Shown here: one piece after another, positions 52,363 through 64,000 of the stretch | Layout: each line of letters begins with the position of its first letter | How positions within the stretch are numbered: the stretch's first letter is position 1 | Assembly (NCBI GenBank): GCA_032717465.1 | Contig: CM064681.1 | Location: forward strand, 13,789,954 to 13,853,953 | Direction of reading: 5' to 3' | Source of the DNA: Coenobita brevimanus | Lineage: Eukaryota > Arthropoda > Malacostraca > Decapoda > Coenobitidae | DNA: 64,000 nt | Notes under the pieces: generated by a model | What the model saw: the letters and a program-made list of their open reading frames with translations, nothing else | What the model was told of the DNA's origin: nothing | Database searches by the model: none | Program-made: the position numbers and the translations under genes

Positions 52363-52832
52363 GTGACAATAGAATATTCTAGTCAGCTCTCAATTCTTTC
52401 AATAATAACTTTGTCTTTACTTATTTTCCCACTAAAATCTTCAGACGGTAACAATACAAGTTCCTTGCCATTACATTTGCCGCAAACTCTAGAGGAAGTC
52501 GGCCAGAGCGTCCCAGTATTAGAACTTGACTCCCGAAATTGTTCCACTTAAATTACAGACTAAGTACGTAAAATCCATCCTAGACAGTACACCAACCAAC
52601 AAAGCTCCAGGTGCAGATGGAAACCTCCAATAGTTTTGAAAAAGTGCTCCCCAGATCTTGCTTCTGTTCTAGCCATATTATTGAGACTATACATGCATAC
52701 CTCTTCATCCCCTAATACTTGAGAAGAAGCCAATATCAACCCAATTCCGGAGAAAGGAACTTCCTCTGATCCCTTCTGATTACAGAGCAAGATATCATAT
52801 CTCGGTAAAATATTTCAAATTCTAATGAATAA
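52363..52832 (+). pseudogene. LINE L2 reverse transcriptase, N-terminal remnant
   Basis: Readable pieces in shifting frames: TNKAPGADG (about 52590-52620) and PPIVLKKCSPDLASVLAILL (52626-52685), matching the KAYGPDGVPPVVLKNC region of LINE L1, then NPIPEKGTSSD (52738-52770) and KIFQILMNK (52808-52834). Several stops. The next codons continue on the far side of F2. Confidence 0.7.
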
Positions 52833-52835
52833 GTA

Positions 52836-54757
52836 CACCCGCGAACCAAAGTTTCAGTACCCCCACTCCATGGAAGGAAGTGAAAGTTGGGGTTAGAGAG
52901 AGGGCAGATGAACGGACAACCGTGAGCGGTACTTTGGAACTGAGCTACGAGGCGAATAGTGAGAAACCTAATGACACTGGATTCGAAACATTTCCATGCT
53001 ATTCAACTGCAAAACATTATGCGTTCGCAACATACATACTGTAACATATAACATAAACTACTGTGTTATCATGGTGTCCTGTGATACTGACCTATCTGTT
53101 TCGGATTCTCATCACACAAATAAAGCACCGAGCCAGTTGTATATAAGTTGCAACTTGTCATTATAACTGCAGTCATAATTTTTGTGAATGTTATCCCTGG
53201 ATTGTCTATAGCTATAATATAGAATGATTGTGAATTTAATGTTGATTCTCACAGTAGTTGTGCGGATGGTTATATGTGGCAATCATTTTATGTGGACGAC
53301 TAAACCACATTGTGATGGACAGCGGAGAGCATTCGCCAATAATTTACTATAACCAGATGAAATTAAATGCAAACAACACAAAATATTATGAGACAACGAA
53401 GACACAGCTGTGGTATCCTGCTCCGCCTTGTTATCAAGGCCTTAACTATGGCATCACCTCATACGTGCATTATTTTCCTTCAGTCTCTGCCTCTTTTATT
53501 ACTCTTACTTCCCGGTATCCTCTTACTGCGAGTCGTCATATTCATTGGAGGGTTTCTTGTCGTCCGGTCCTATAACCCGTACTGCATTACATTATTTCTC
53601 GCATCATCACTTCCAAACAAACAACGTTAGCCCAAGACTGCTGAATCTGTTAATACCATTATTGCCACTGCTACTACTATTCCCCCTTTCCCCATTGTGT
53701 CTACTGCAATTCCCCTCACAGTACTACTACTGCTGCTCCTATTACTACTCCACTATAAATCTGTATAATAATACATACGATTGTCCTTATGTCTGTATCT
53801 GTTAATCATATTGTCCCTGTCCCACCGTGGACAACTCGTCACTGACCCGGCACCATTACCCCAGTTGCACCCCACCCCCCTCTCTCCCACCCGCCATGAG
53901 CTCTGTTTCTCCCCCACTCCCAACCATTTTACCCCTCACCTCCTTCTTGGGCCACCAGGCCTGTTATTCACCTTTTACCGGTGAATATACGTGGCATGCA
54001 TTTATAAGAATAATTATAAAATTGACAGCAACAACATACATCTGCAGTATTCCGAACATTACATAATTATAAAAGTCGCAGACCCAAACGTGCCTATATT
54101 ACGGAGCTCTGATATATTAACCACAGAACCGACCACAGACCGTTCCTATCATTGCCACTGGACCTTACCTGTAGCACTTCACCATAGTACTACAACCCAC
54201 TGAAGTCCTTTGTGGGATCACTACACATCTTTGGGAAAAATAACCGCACAACATGCCTACAACCCATTAAAATACACCTGTGATGTTTCACTGACATCCA
54301 TAAATTGCCTAGAAGTTAGCGGACAAACAAACACATGGCTGGACAGAGTGAGGCCGAATGTCTCGCATCGGTATATGACAACCTGACAAAACTATTACGA
54401 TCCTGCTTTGTAGGTGTCATCATTGTTATAATAATAATAATAATAATAATAATAATCGTAGTAGTAATAATAGTAGTAGTAGTAGTAGTAGTAGTAGTAA
54501 TCACATGTTAATATCCATGATACAAAGGAGGACAAACACCATAATCTCCCTGATAAAACAAGTGAAAACAGCTGACATAAAACCAAACAGTGCCATAATA
54601 TGCTGTAATGGTAGGGTTATAGTAATACTAAATTACTGTTTGACCGCAACCCAACCTTCTGTCATGGCAAACAGATTCTGCATTGCGTCGACACATGCTA
54701 TTCCAGTGTGTGTCCTTCTCAGTATCGTGCCTAATAACATGTGATTAAATATTATTA

Positions 54758-54797
<40 letters not shown>

Positions 54798-55261
54798 TGT
54801 GATGACACCTGCAATGCAGGATCACAAGAGTTTTGTCAGGTCGTTACATACCGATGCGAGACATTCTGCTTCTGTCTGTCTGTGTCCAGTCGTTTGTTTG
54901 TTTGTCCACTAACTTCTCCTAGGCGTTTTGATGGATGTCAGTGAAACATCATATGCTTATTTTAGTAGTTTGTAGGCATGTTGTGCAGTTATTTTTCCCA
55001 AACACGTGTAGCGATCTCACAGAGGACTACAGTGGGTTGTATTACCATGGTGAAGTGCTATAGGGAAGGTCCAGTGGTAATGATAAGAATGGTCTGTGGT
55101 CGGTTTTGTGGTTAATATATCAGTGTTCCGTAAGATAAGCACGTTTGGGTCTGCAGTTATTAAGTGTAATGTTAGGAACACTACAGTACACATCTACGAT
55201 GTTGTTATTACTATATTATTTATCGCCTACCTTTAGAAGGCGGAGCGATCATGTTTTTAAC

Positions 55262-55297
<36 letters not shown>

Positions 55298-56738
55298 CCT
55301 ATTATATCTCATGAACGGCTTGAGCTATCAACATGAAGCCTTCAGCGTATCAAGATATGGCCAAAATCTTGGAGGAGTTCGAAAATGGCAACTCGGGCTC
55401 AGAGTCAAGGTCACCAAACTAACTGCTAAAGGTCAACTAGTTTTTATTGCCTGCCTTTAGCACCATTAAATCTCATGAATGGCTTGAGATATCAATATAA
55501 AACCTTCATGGTATCAAAATATGGCCTAAAGTTTGGACTTGGCAAACAGAATATTTTAGAGGGCGATTACCGTTTAGCTCTCAAATGCCTTCTTTTTTAT
55601 TATTAATGCATGTCACGTGTATTCACCGGTAAAGGGTGAACAACAGGCCTTCTGGCCCAAGGATGAGGTGAAGGGTAATGTGGTGTCGGAGTGGGGGAGG
55701 AGTAGAATCCATGGTGGGTGGGAACTGGAGAAGCGGTGCCGGGTCAGTGACGAGTTGTCGACGGTGGGACAGGGACAATATGATTAACAGATACACAGAC
55801 ATAAGGACAATCATATTTATTATTATACAGATTTATAGTGTAGTAATAGGAACCGCAGTAATAGTACTGTGAAGGGAATTGCAGTAGACAATGGGAAAGG
55901 GGAAATAGTAGTGGCAGTGGCAATAATGGTATTTACAGATTCAACAGTCTTGGGCTAACGTTGTTTGGGAGTGATGATGCGAGAAATAATGTAATGCAGT
56001 ACGTGTTATAGGACCGGACGACAAGAAACCCTCCAAGGAATATGACGACTCGCAGTAAGAGGATACCGGGAAGTAAGAGTAATAAGAGGCAGAGACTGAA
56101 GGAAAATAATGCACGTATGAGGTGATGCCATAGTTAAGGCCTTGATAACAAGGAGGAGCAGGATACCACAGCTGTGTCTGCGTTCTTATATTATTTTGTG
56201 TTGTCTGGATCTAATTTCATCTGGTTATAGTAAATTATTGGCGAATGCTCTCCGCTGCCCATCACAATGTGGTTTACTCGTCCACATAAAATAATTGCCA
56301 CATATATAACCATCCGCACAACTACTGTGAGAATCAACATTAAATTCACAATCATTCTATATTATAGCTATATACAATCCAGGGATAACATTCACAAAAA
56401 TTATGACTGCAGTTATAATGACAAGTTGCAACTTATATACAAGTGGCTCGGTGCTTTATTTGTGATGAGGATTCGAAACAGATTGGTCAGTATCACAGGA
56501 CACCATGATAACATAGTAGTCTGTTATATGTTACAGTATGTATGTTACGAACGCATAATGTCTTGCTTGTGAATAGCATGGAAATGTTTCGAATCCAGTG
56601 TCATTAGGTTTCTCACTATTCGCCTCGTAGCTCAGTTCCAAAGTATCACTCACGGTTATCCGGTCACCTGCCCTATTTCTAACCCTGACTTCCACTTCCT
56701 TCCATCAGGGGGGGTACCGAAACTTTGGTTCGCGGGTG
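52836..56738. mobile_element. Element F2: long palindromic Tc1/mariner-type element
   Basis: 3903 bases with ends CACCCGCGAACCAAAGTTTC and its inverse, flanked by TA (52834-52835; 56739-56740) in the context GTAC. It has the same structure and orientation as F1: two long inverted arms (about 52836-54480 and 54745-56738), a ~260-base centre and the extra module in the right arm only. Precise removal rejoins the LINE L2 reading MNKY/IVKHLESNN. It encodes no transposase. Confidence 0.87.
53258..53575 (+). CDS. Small open frame in F2 left arm (hypothetical)
   Basis: 105 codons, homologous to 50283-50630 in F1 from AIILCGR onward (HIVMDSGEHSPIIYYNQMKL, YETTKT, CYQGLNYGI, SASFITLTSRYPLTASRHI). The hydrophobic N-terminus is in another frame here because of a two-base difference. 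An overlapping frame (53367-53630) encodes an 87-residue Leu-rich peptide. No family was recognised. Confidence 0.25.
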   Translation: MCGWLYVAIILCGRLNHIVMDSGEHSPIIYYNQMKLNANNTKYYETTKTQLWYPAPPCYQGLNYGITSYVHYFPSVSASFITLTSRYPLTASRHIHWRVSCRPVL

Positions 56739-56741
56739 TAC

Positions 56742-57970
56742 ATAGTTAAACATCTTGAATCCAATAACTTAGTTAGTGATAGACAGTACGGTTTTTGCCA
56801 AGAAAGATCCACCATTAATTTAATTAATCTCCTGACACACCATCCATCAATCAGCTGACCAACATGGAGAAACTCATGCAGCAGCCCGTGATAATTCTAA
56901 AGCATTTGAGAGTGTGGCACTGTTCCCTGCAGTCCAAATTCCCTTGCTATAGACTAACGTCTTTTGTTCCTCTGATTTCCTCATAACTCTGCAACAAAAA
57001 TTTAGGAGTAAAACTAGGTGATGTGTATTCCAATTTCTACTCAATTAATGCTGGCGTGCCACAAGGATCAGTTCTGGCTCCAATCCTATTCCTAATTCAT
57101 ATTAATGAGCTCTTATTTGTCACCCATAACTCCATCCATTCATATGCAGATGACTCAATACTTCATAATTCATCCACTCTTAAACACCCATTCATAAGTT
57201 TAATATCCCTAACTAATAACTTAGTACAGCCATCTCCATAAATCAAGACAAATCTAGGATCACTGAACGGGGATAAACTAAACATCTCATTCATTGCTAG
57301 TAAAACCAATTATATGCAATTTACTGATAGACGGATGTTGCCAGATTCCTATATTACCTTCAATGCTACTAATATTTCTGTCTCCAAAAGTATTGAGATT
57401 CTCTGTGTTTTGCTTAACATTGACCTCAGCTGGACCTCTCATGTCATCTCACTTGCTAAAGCCGCCTCAAAGAAACTTGGATTGTTGTACAGAGTTCGTA
57501 GCTTCTTTACTAATTAGCAGTTGGCGATAGTTTATAAAGGTCATGTCCACTCAGCTGGAATATTATTCACCCTTGTGGAGTGGATGTGGGTAGGTTGCAC
57601 TAAGGCAGCTAGACAAAATTCAGAACAAAGCTGTTAGAATTATGAACAACCCTGCTATTACAAATAAACTACCTCTCCTGCAGGTAAGAAGGAATGTTGC
57701 CACCATTTCATTAGTTTACAGATATTTTTATGGCAAATACTAAAAGTTGTATCCATTGTGCCACCTCTCCATGCCTTCCATTGTGCTGCACGATCATCGG
57801 GTAGTCCTCATGACTGGAATGTCACACTGCCATGTTGCAGAACTTCCTCCTACCAGAAATCTTTTATTCCCCGAACTGCATCTCTTTGGAACTCATTTCC
57901 CCAGAGTTGTTTCCCCCTTCACTTCAGCCTACAGCTGTTCAACTCCAGCTGTTACAGATTTTTTGTGAAT
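56742..57970 (+). pseudogene. LINE L2 reverse transcriptase, C-terminal remnant
   Basis: IVKHLESNNLVSDRQYGFCQ (56742-56803), NAGVPQGSVLAPILFLIHIN (57049-57105) and SYADDSILHN (57139-57170, catalytic pair present), then SIEILCVLLNIDLSWTSHVI, KAASKKLGLLYRVRSFF (57390-57510) and the C-terminal SSGSPHDWN and SLWNSFPQSC region (57790-57920). Stops and frame changes occur at 57241, 57515 and 57740. The motif order parallels LINE L1. Confidence 0.85.
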
Positions 57971-58061
57971 AGAGGACATTAGTAATCAGGTGCATGGGTT
58001 ATTTTTTTTTAAATTTCATTTGTTTTTCCTTCCTCTGTTCTGTTAAAAAAAAAAAAAATAC

Positions 58062-59690
58062 TGGATCCTGTCTTTGTGCCTGTGAGATTTCATCATCATT
58101 TTGGATTGTTTTCTCATTGCCGGGGAGTGATTCCCTTAGACTAATCATGGTAACATTCGTTCATGGATTTTGTCAAGGAATCCGCTGCCAGATTTACGTA
58201 TCTTTTATTTAGTGGATATTTACACTGGAATTCTAGATTGTACATTTCCATTGTGTTCTCCTCCCAGAGTGGAGTTTTTCCTGGAACATGTCCAAGAGGG
58301 GCATATGAGCAGTACAGAGGCGAGTTTCATAACTATATATTACATTACAAAATTTTCGTGATGTAAATATTATTGCTAAAGCTTCTAAGTCTGTAGTACA
58401 ATAATTTTTCTCTGCTCCTTTTGTTTGTTTGTTGGCAATGGCAATTGGATGGTATTTTCCACGTTTATATTCTTGTACCAATACAGCACCTAAGCCTTTA
58501 GGAGAGACATCTGTGCAAATTATGAATGTTTATTGATGTTTGGATATGCCAGGCAAGGGGCATATGTAAACTTATCTTTTAATTCATTAAATGCTAAATT
58601 TTGTTCCTGTCCAAAGTGAAATACAGCTTATTTTTTTTCAGTAGGTGGAATAATGGCTCTGCTATATTGGAAAATCCTTGTATGAAAGATCTGTAACATT
58701 CTACTAGTCTTAAAAATTGTCGTACTTCATCCACATTTGCGGATTAAGCGAACCCCTTTACTGTTTTTATTTTCTCATCTGAGATGTGAATACCCACTGC
58801 ATCAAGCCTATGGCCAAAGAATTTAATTTCTTTAAGGCAAAATTTCTATTTAGATAGTTCAGTTTGTAATCCAGCGTTAGCTAACTTGTTTTGGAGCTGG
58901 TCTGATTTCTGTAAATGCTATTTTATTGTTTTTGTTGCAGTTATAATGTCATCCAGATAAACAAAAATACCATCACCTAGCATACCTGATAACACATTAT
59001 TCATTACTCATTGGAAGCTGCCTGGAGCAGTGTAAAGCCCCATTGGCATCCTTCGGTACTGAAAAGACCACTATTTGTAGAAAATTCGGTGTATTCGCAC
59101 GATTCTTCATCTAACCCCATTTAGTAATTGTCACTGAGTAAATCGATCACTGAAAAGATGTTATTTTCTGGTCCAAAATTATGTAAGACATCATTTAACA
59201 ATGGTATGGGAAAACGGTCAGGAATGATTTCTTGATTAAGTTTGCAATAACCAACAACTGCCCGCATTACCCCATTCTGTTTCGGTACAAAGAAAAGTGG
59301 TTCATTCCTTGGGGACACCGAAGGTTCAGTGATACCCAAACTTAACATCTCATCCACATATTGTTTAGCTAATGCATGCTGCGAATGTGCAACTTATTAT
59401 GCTGGCACATAGATAGGTGTTAACCTGGTATATTGAAGTGGTACAGCCTAACGTTTCACCGAGTAATGTGACTGTCTGTCGATGTTTTATGTAGTAATTC
59501 ATTAAAATCTTCTGAGTGAATTAAATGCTCTTTTGAGCACTCTCTGTCTGGCGATATTACTTTGCTTGACACTCCAGCTATTGTCACTTCATGTATAGGA
59601 GCGGGACAAGTCTCTAAATTACATACAGAAGTTCCTTTATTGATTTGCACATCTTCATTCATTAAGTTAATTAGGAACACATTAGTTTCC
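58062..59690 (-). pseudogene. Element H protease/RT-RNase H, decayed
   Basis: From 59690 down: a linker (NVFLINLMNEDVQINKG), an RT start with EMLSLGITEPSVSPRNEPLF and GVMRAVVGYCKLNQEIIPD (59350-59250), FPIPLLNDVLHNFG and FSVIDLLSDN, then in another frame RMPMGLYTAPGSFQ (about 59060) and the catalytic FVYLDDIIT (about 58950-58925). RNase H remnants include NYCTTDLEALAIIF (about 58410-58370) and LAADSLTK (about 58185). At least ten stops or frame changes. Presumed role: reverse transcription of element H. Confidence 0.78.
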
Positions 59691-59747
59691 CTCTTTTTTT
59701 TTTCTGGCCTATCAACCATTGGGGCCGAAGCCCCTGGTCATTAAGGC

Positions 59748-59748
59748 C

Positions 59749-59781
<33 letters not shown>

Positions 59782-59822
59782 CACACATTTCCATGCATAC
59801 ATACAGACACTTTCATGCACAC

Positions 59823-59875
<53 letters not shown>

Positions 59876-59916
59876 CACACATTTCCATGCATACATACAG
59901 ACACTTTCATGCACAC

Positions 59917-59947
<31 letters not shown>
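59748..59947. repeat. (TA)n with a duplicated 94-base unit
   Basis: Two copies (starting 59779 and 59873, period 94) of ACCCACACATTTCCATGCAT.. to ..CATGCACACG, each followed by (TA)n. Confidence 0.9.
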
Positions 59948-59950
<3 letters not shown>

Positions 59951-60124
59951 TTTTTTATTTTTCTTTTTTTTATCTTTTTTATTTTTTCTTGGTTTTATAT
60001 TTTTATACCTTATACTATAAAGAAAAACTAATCTAAAGACCCTAAAACTAATCACCTAACAGACAATTCGCTAACCTATACTAAATCCTACAGAGACAAA
60101 TAGCTAGGCTTACATTAATTGTAA

Positions 60125-60550
60125 AAATACCTCGACTAACAGAACACCATCGACTGCAGATATGTAATGCCTTTCTACATGACATACCTGCGCTCATCAC
60201 CTGGTGACTGCCAGTCGAGGCACAACCTAGTATAGGGGACATCAATATATGAAAGGGAACCAGACGAGTCAGGAACATTTCCATATACATCAGCTGTTGG
60301 CCCTAATTAGAACAACTTAAACATGGTGGTATAAGGTATTTACATATGTACAAAAAGTGAAGGACCTTGCCCAACAGACCACCATCGACTGCAACTGCCC
60401 AATATCTTTCTATATTGCACACTTACACTCATCAGCTGGTGACTGTCAGTCGAGGAACGGGGTTTAATGTAGGGTACATCAATATTAGAAATAGATCAGC
60501 GGGAAGGAGGAACTATTTCAAATATGTCAACTGTCAAGCCTAATTAATAG
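60125..60550. repeat. 235-base tandem duplication in LINE K 3' UTR
   Basis: Two diverged units, with CACCATCGACTGCA at 60147 and 60382, CATCA.CTGGTGACTG.CAGTC and ATCAATAT in both. The period is 235 bases. They follow the coding end of LINE K on the minus strand. Confidence 0.8.
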
Positions 60551-60629
60551 TACAATATATACATAATTACATTCGATAAAAAACAAAACTATAGTAAAAA
60601 AGTCACATCACTGATCAGTCCGGTCTCTC

Positions 60630-63410
60630 TCAAGAAAGCATCAATTTATCAATCATAACAATGTCCCCATCACCCAGGATGGTGGAAAGGGTGAAGGGGA
60701 CGTCTGCAGCTCCATAGTAATTTATAAGTGAAGCGCGTTCACAAATAAGTCGCCGACAGCGCAGGATGATATGACCGATAGATAACACCGCATCACAGAT
60801 GTCACAGTGCTGTGGGAATCGTTTTTCCATATAAGGTTTCATGTGAGTAAGCATGGTGGCATTAAGCCGTAACCGCGCCAACAATTTTTCTTCCAGGCGA
60901 CTGGGACGTTTGGCAGTGGCCGAGTCGCCCAGGTACGGCTTACACGTTCGAATATTTAGTCTGGTCCACTGACCTTGCCACAGAAAATTTGATTTCTTTC
61001 CGAGAGAGAGACTCGACCGTAGATCACGAGGAACGTCCCAAGTCTCCTCTAGTTCTACAGCCGACTTTGCAAGTAAGTCAGCCTGCTCATTGCCGTAGAT
61101 GCGACAATGACCAGGCACCCAGATGAGCGTGAATGACTTGTTGCATGAATGCAACTTATTAATGATGCGGCCCTGGATCTCGTGAGAGTCCGTAGTGCAA
61201 GATGCAATTGCCTGAGGGGCTGATTTTGAATCTGAAAATATGACAAATGTCATGCCTAGAACTGAGTCTATGGCTTTGTCAACAGCAAAAAGTTCGGAAG
61301 TAAACACAGATGTATGAGTTGGCAACCGATACCTGAGGGCACATTCGGTCAACCATACACTTGCACCCACACATTCACTCGACTTGGAACCTTCAGCGTA
61401 CAATTGGTGGGACCCCAAGTGACGCAGGATGATGTTACGAATCAAGTGGTGGACTTCCGCCTCCGGCGCCATGGCATTTAGTGCTGGGAGCAATGATACA
61501 TCAATGGTAAAGCAGGGTGGCTGCAAAGAGTTTATATTTTTTAACACCAACTTGTCACAGTCACTGAGGTTCACACTAAGCTCCTGAGTCAGTAAGTGGA
61601 GGCGAACGGCAAGTGGTCGACGCACCCCCCCCCCCCGCGGAAGGTGGTGGTATTGACGCAGGAGGATACAGGCCACATTGCCGATATTACTTTTCCTCGA
61701 TGTTCTGAGGCCATAGGACCAAGCCAGGTGGTCACGGCGAATACGGAGGGGAGGCACATTCGCCTCCACTTCCATACGAGCCACACGGGTACACCGGACA
61801 GCTCCAAGACATTCACAAATATTTATTCTGCAACACATCCAATTCTTTCAGTGTGGCATTGGATGCCGAGCCATACACCTGTGCGCCATAGTCTATCTTT
61901 GATCGAATAAGGAACTTATACACCATTAATAAAGATTTTCTGTAGGCACCCCATGTAGTACTTGCTAGGTACTTGAGGACATTTACTGATTTATCACAAC
62001 GAGCAAGCAAATTATTAACGAATTTTGAAGTTCATCCGACGATCAAAATGTATTCCCAAACACTTTAGAGAATTATGAAAAGGTACCGCCTGATTATCCG
62101 GAGTTAAACACAAATTAGGTACGTTACGATTAGTGAAGACTACAGTGGCACACTTAGGGACGGAAATCTTAAATCCCCACTGCAAGGCCCATTGGTGGAC
62201 AGAGTCAAGGGCTGCTGGAATCCGCCCAGCAGAAAATTGTGCATTATGGGAAGAGTGCCATATTGCACAATTGTCAGCATAGAGCGAGTATTTAAGATTC
62301 CTCGGGATGGGAGCTGATGACAGAATATCATTGATCATAATGCTAAATAAAGTAGGACTAAGCACACTTCCCTCCGGCATCCCGTTTTCCTGGATAAATA
62401 TATCCGATGTTATGTTACGGGGCAATTTGACAGAGAAAGTCCTTCCCTTAAGAAATTTGAAATAAAAATAGGCAAATTTCCTCTTAAACCATAAGCATAG
62501 AGCTTCATTAGTATACCGTGTCGCCATGTCATGTCATAGGCTTTATGGATGTCCAAGAACATCCCTATCATGAACTGTTTATTGGCAAATGCCTCTGCAA
62601 ATTCATTAAATGATCTAGTGACCTGTATTTAAGGAAGCCACATTGTTGATCATTTAACATATTCTTCGACTCTAAAACAAAAAGAAGCCTATTGTTTACC
62701 ATTCGTTCCATGACCTTACATAGACAAGAAGTCAACACAATAAGACGAAATGAAGTGGGATTCATAAGACGACCAGCCTCTTTGGGTATTGGTATGGCGT
62801 GCGCAAAGTGCCATGAGTTTTGGAACGTTTGAGACGCCCAAATCTCATTGTCCTGATTAAGATGTTGGATCATATCGTACGTGATGGTGTCAGGTCCAGG
62901 GCTGGTGTCTTTACAGGATTTAAGGGCAAGGAGCAGTTCATCTAGCACAAACTCTTGGTTGCACGGGGAGTCTACGTCTTCTGTGGCAAAGTCTATTAAC
63001 TGTAGCTCAGCCGTGCGTTTATTATGTTGAAAACGCGGATCATAATTGGCTGAGCCACTTACATGAGAAAAACTCCTAGCAAGGATGTTAGGAACGTCCA
63101 CGAGCTCGTCATAGATGTTATTATTGACCTGCAGGGTGGTAATAGGGAAGTATGGGCCTTTATTATTTAATATTCTTATGGTGGACCAGACTTTACTTAA
63201 TGGTGTTGTACGAGTCACCGTGGTCACAAAGGACCGCCAGGGGTCACGTTTGGCCCTTCTTATTATTCTCCTTGCCTCAGCCCGTGCCTATTTGTATGCA
63301 ATAAAATTTTCCTCAGTGGGCAGACTATCAAAAATCCTGTATCTCCTATTGCGTTTTCTTAATGCTTGTCGGCAATCCAGCGTCCACCAATGTGCTCTAT
63401 GCTTCGCATA
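60630..63410 (-). pseudogene. LINE K reverse transcriptase-RNase H, broken
   Basis: From 63410 down: HWWTLDCRQALRKRNRRY (pre-RT), an in-frame TAG near 63287, RAKRDPWRSFVTTVTRT, then RT with SCKDTSPGPDTITYDMIQHL, IPIPKEAGRLMNPTSFRLI (62820-62740) and QQCGFLKYRSLDHL. After a break (62568-62527) come GMPEGSVLSPTLFSIMIND and YADNCAIW (about 62280). The family's YADD pair reads YADN, so the catalytic second Asp is lost. RNase H (61838-60630) has YAEGSKSSE, VFTSELFAVDKAIDS, FVIFSDSKSAPQAI and WVPGHCRIYGNEQADLLAKS, and a terminal CDICDAV..GHIILRC zinc-like motif. The last 402-codon frame is open to its stop. Confidence 0.88.
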
Positions 63411-64000
63411 TATAATTAATTATTATTTATAACTTTATTCCTCGTCTCCGTAGACATATAGTGCATGACATCTAAGAGAAATCCCTGTTAAATGAACAGT
63501 AAATGAACTGTATTAATGTGTCTTTAGATTGCTTGGATTTTTACGTTAGCAAGAGGTTCGTTTGTGACATTTTTAATTTGTAGTGGTAACTTCAGATTTT
63601 AAAAATGGTCAAGTTATTTTGTTACAGTAAAAGAATCCGCTTTAGGAATAATTCAAAACTTTATACCTGTGATCCAAAAAAAAACGCATGATTCAGTGCG
63701 AAAACACTAAGTATGCAATTTCCAGAAATCTACTCTAAATTAGCTGGGAAACACTCCGGATTGTATCAGAAATTAGGAAAATATTTATGAGGGTGAGAAA
63801 ATTTCGTCTCAGAAAAAAAATAATCAGTAACAAGGCTAAATGAGGTAATACGTAGGATGAAATCGATTCACAGGGAGAGAAGGCTGGTATTTCAGTGGTT
63901 TAAGCCCAAAGAGTTTCGTTTGATTAGAGACATGAAAACAGCTTGAAAATTTAGAGATAACACGGATATTATTTTTATCTCTATAACTAGAGATTGAGCC
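63411..64000. other. No gene recognised
   Basis: AT-rich sequence beyond the truncated 5' end of LINE K. No coding motif, repeat boundary or continuation of element H could be identified. Confidence 0.45.

Larger units (their letters stand above)
52350..58060 (+). mobile_element. LINE L2, 5'-truncated, split by element F2
   Basis: A decayed relative of LINE L1, inserted in element H between RNase H and integrase. Coding remnants lie at 52363-52832 and 56742-57970, interrupted by F2 (52836-56738) at GTAC. A 3' untranslated part ends in an A-rich run (58046-58059). The left end is approximate. Confidence 0.75.
59694..63410 (-). mobile_element. LINE K (I-like non-LTR retrotransposon with RNase H), 5'-truncated
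   Basis: Coding part 63410-60630, then a 3' untranslated region down to about 59704, which ends GGTTGATAGGCCAG and a run of A residues (minus strand) next to element H. The 5' end is lost before the RT domain, and no endonuclease remains. The RNase H domain downstream of RT is typical of the I group. It appears to be inserted in element H. Confidence 0.78.

Overview
This is animal genomic DNA with no recognisable host gene. Almost every supported feature is a transposable element or a microsatellite. Long (TA)n, (CA)n and (TC)n tracts, several non-LTR and LTR retrotransposon lineages, Tc1/mariner, piggyBac and hAT elements and a tRNA-like SINE fit an arthropod. A decapod crustacean is my best guess, at low confidence, because it rests on repeat style only.

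Layout. 1-7014: a degenerate tandem repeat, a decayed piggyBac transposase split by a hAT-type MITE, 1.5 kb of featureless DNA, and a broken Tc1-like element. 7015-44900: a 38-kb block in which every first-level insertion is bordered by (TA)n. In order these are gypsy copy A (minus strand, carrying the LTR element B nested in its reverse transcriptase), LINE L1 (carrying a SINE), the long-TIR MITE G, gypsy copy C (its 3' LTR split by the palindromic Tc1/mariner-like element E), a solo LTR, and gypsy copy D. Taking the insertions out leaves one (TA)n locus. 44901-59693: a decayed env-bearing gypsy-type element H (minus strand), opened by palindromic element F1, by LINE L2 (itself split by element F2) and by LINE K. 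59694-63410: LINE K, which has an RNase H domain (minus strand). 63411-64000: nothing recognised.

The most interesting biology is the gypsy family A/C/D. Its domain order is gag, protease, integrase, reverse transcriptase, RNase H. Integrase before RT is the copia-like order, seen among Ty3/gypsy elements in the Gmr1-like group. Element B, a different family, also runs directly from protease into the integrase zinc finger. A/C/D sit at (TA)n tracts at all eight outer junctions. The second theme is a set of large, nearly palindromic Tc1/mariner-like elements (E, F1, F2), all inserted at GTAC. One of them contains an intact 354-residue transposase with DD35E spacing.

Almost all coding regions are broken by stops or frameshifts. 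The main exception is the transposase at 32590-33699. Domain assignments come from motifs read by eye. Family names, ages and target preferences are inferences that need alignments.
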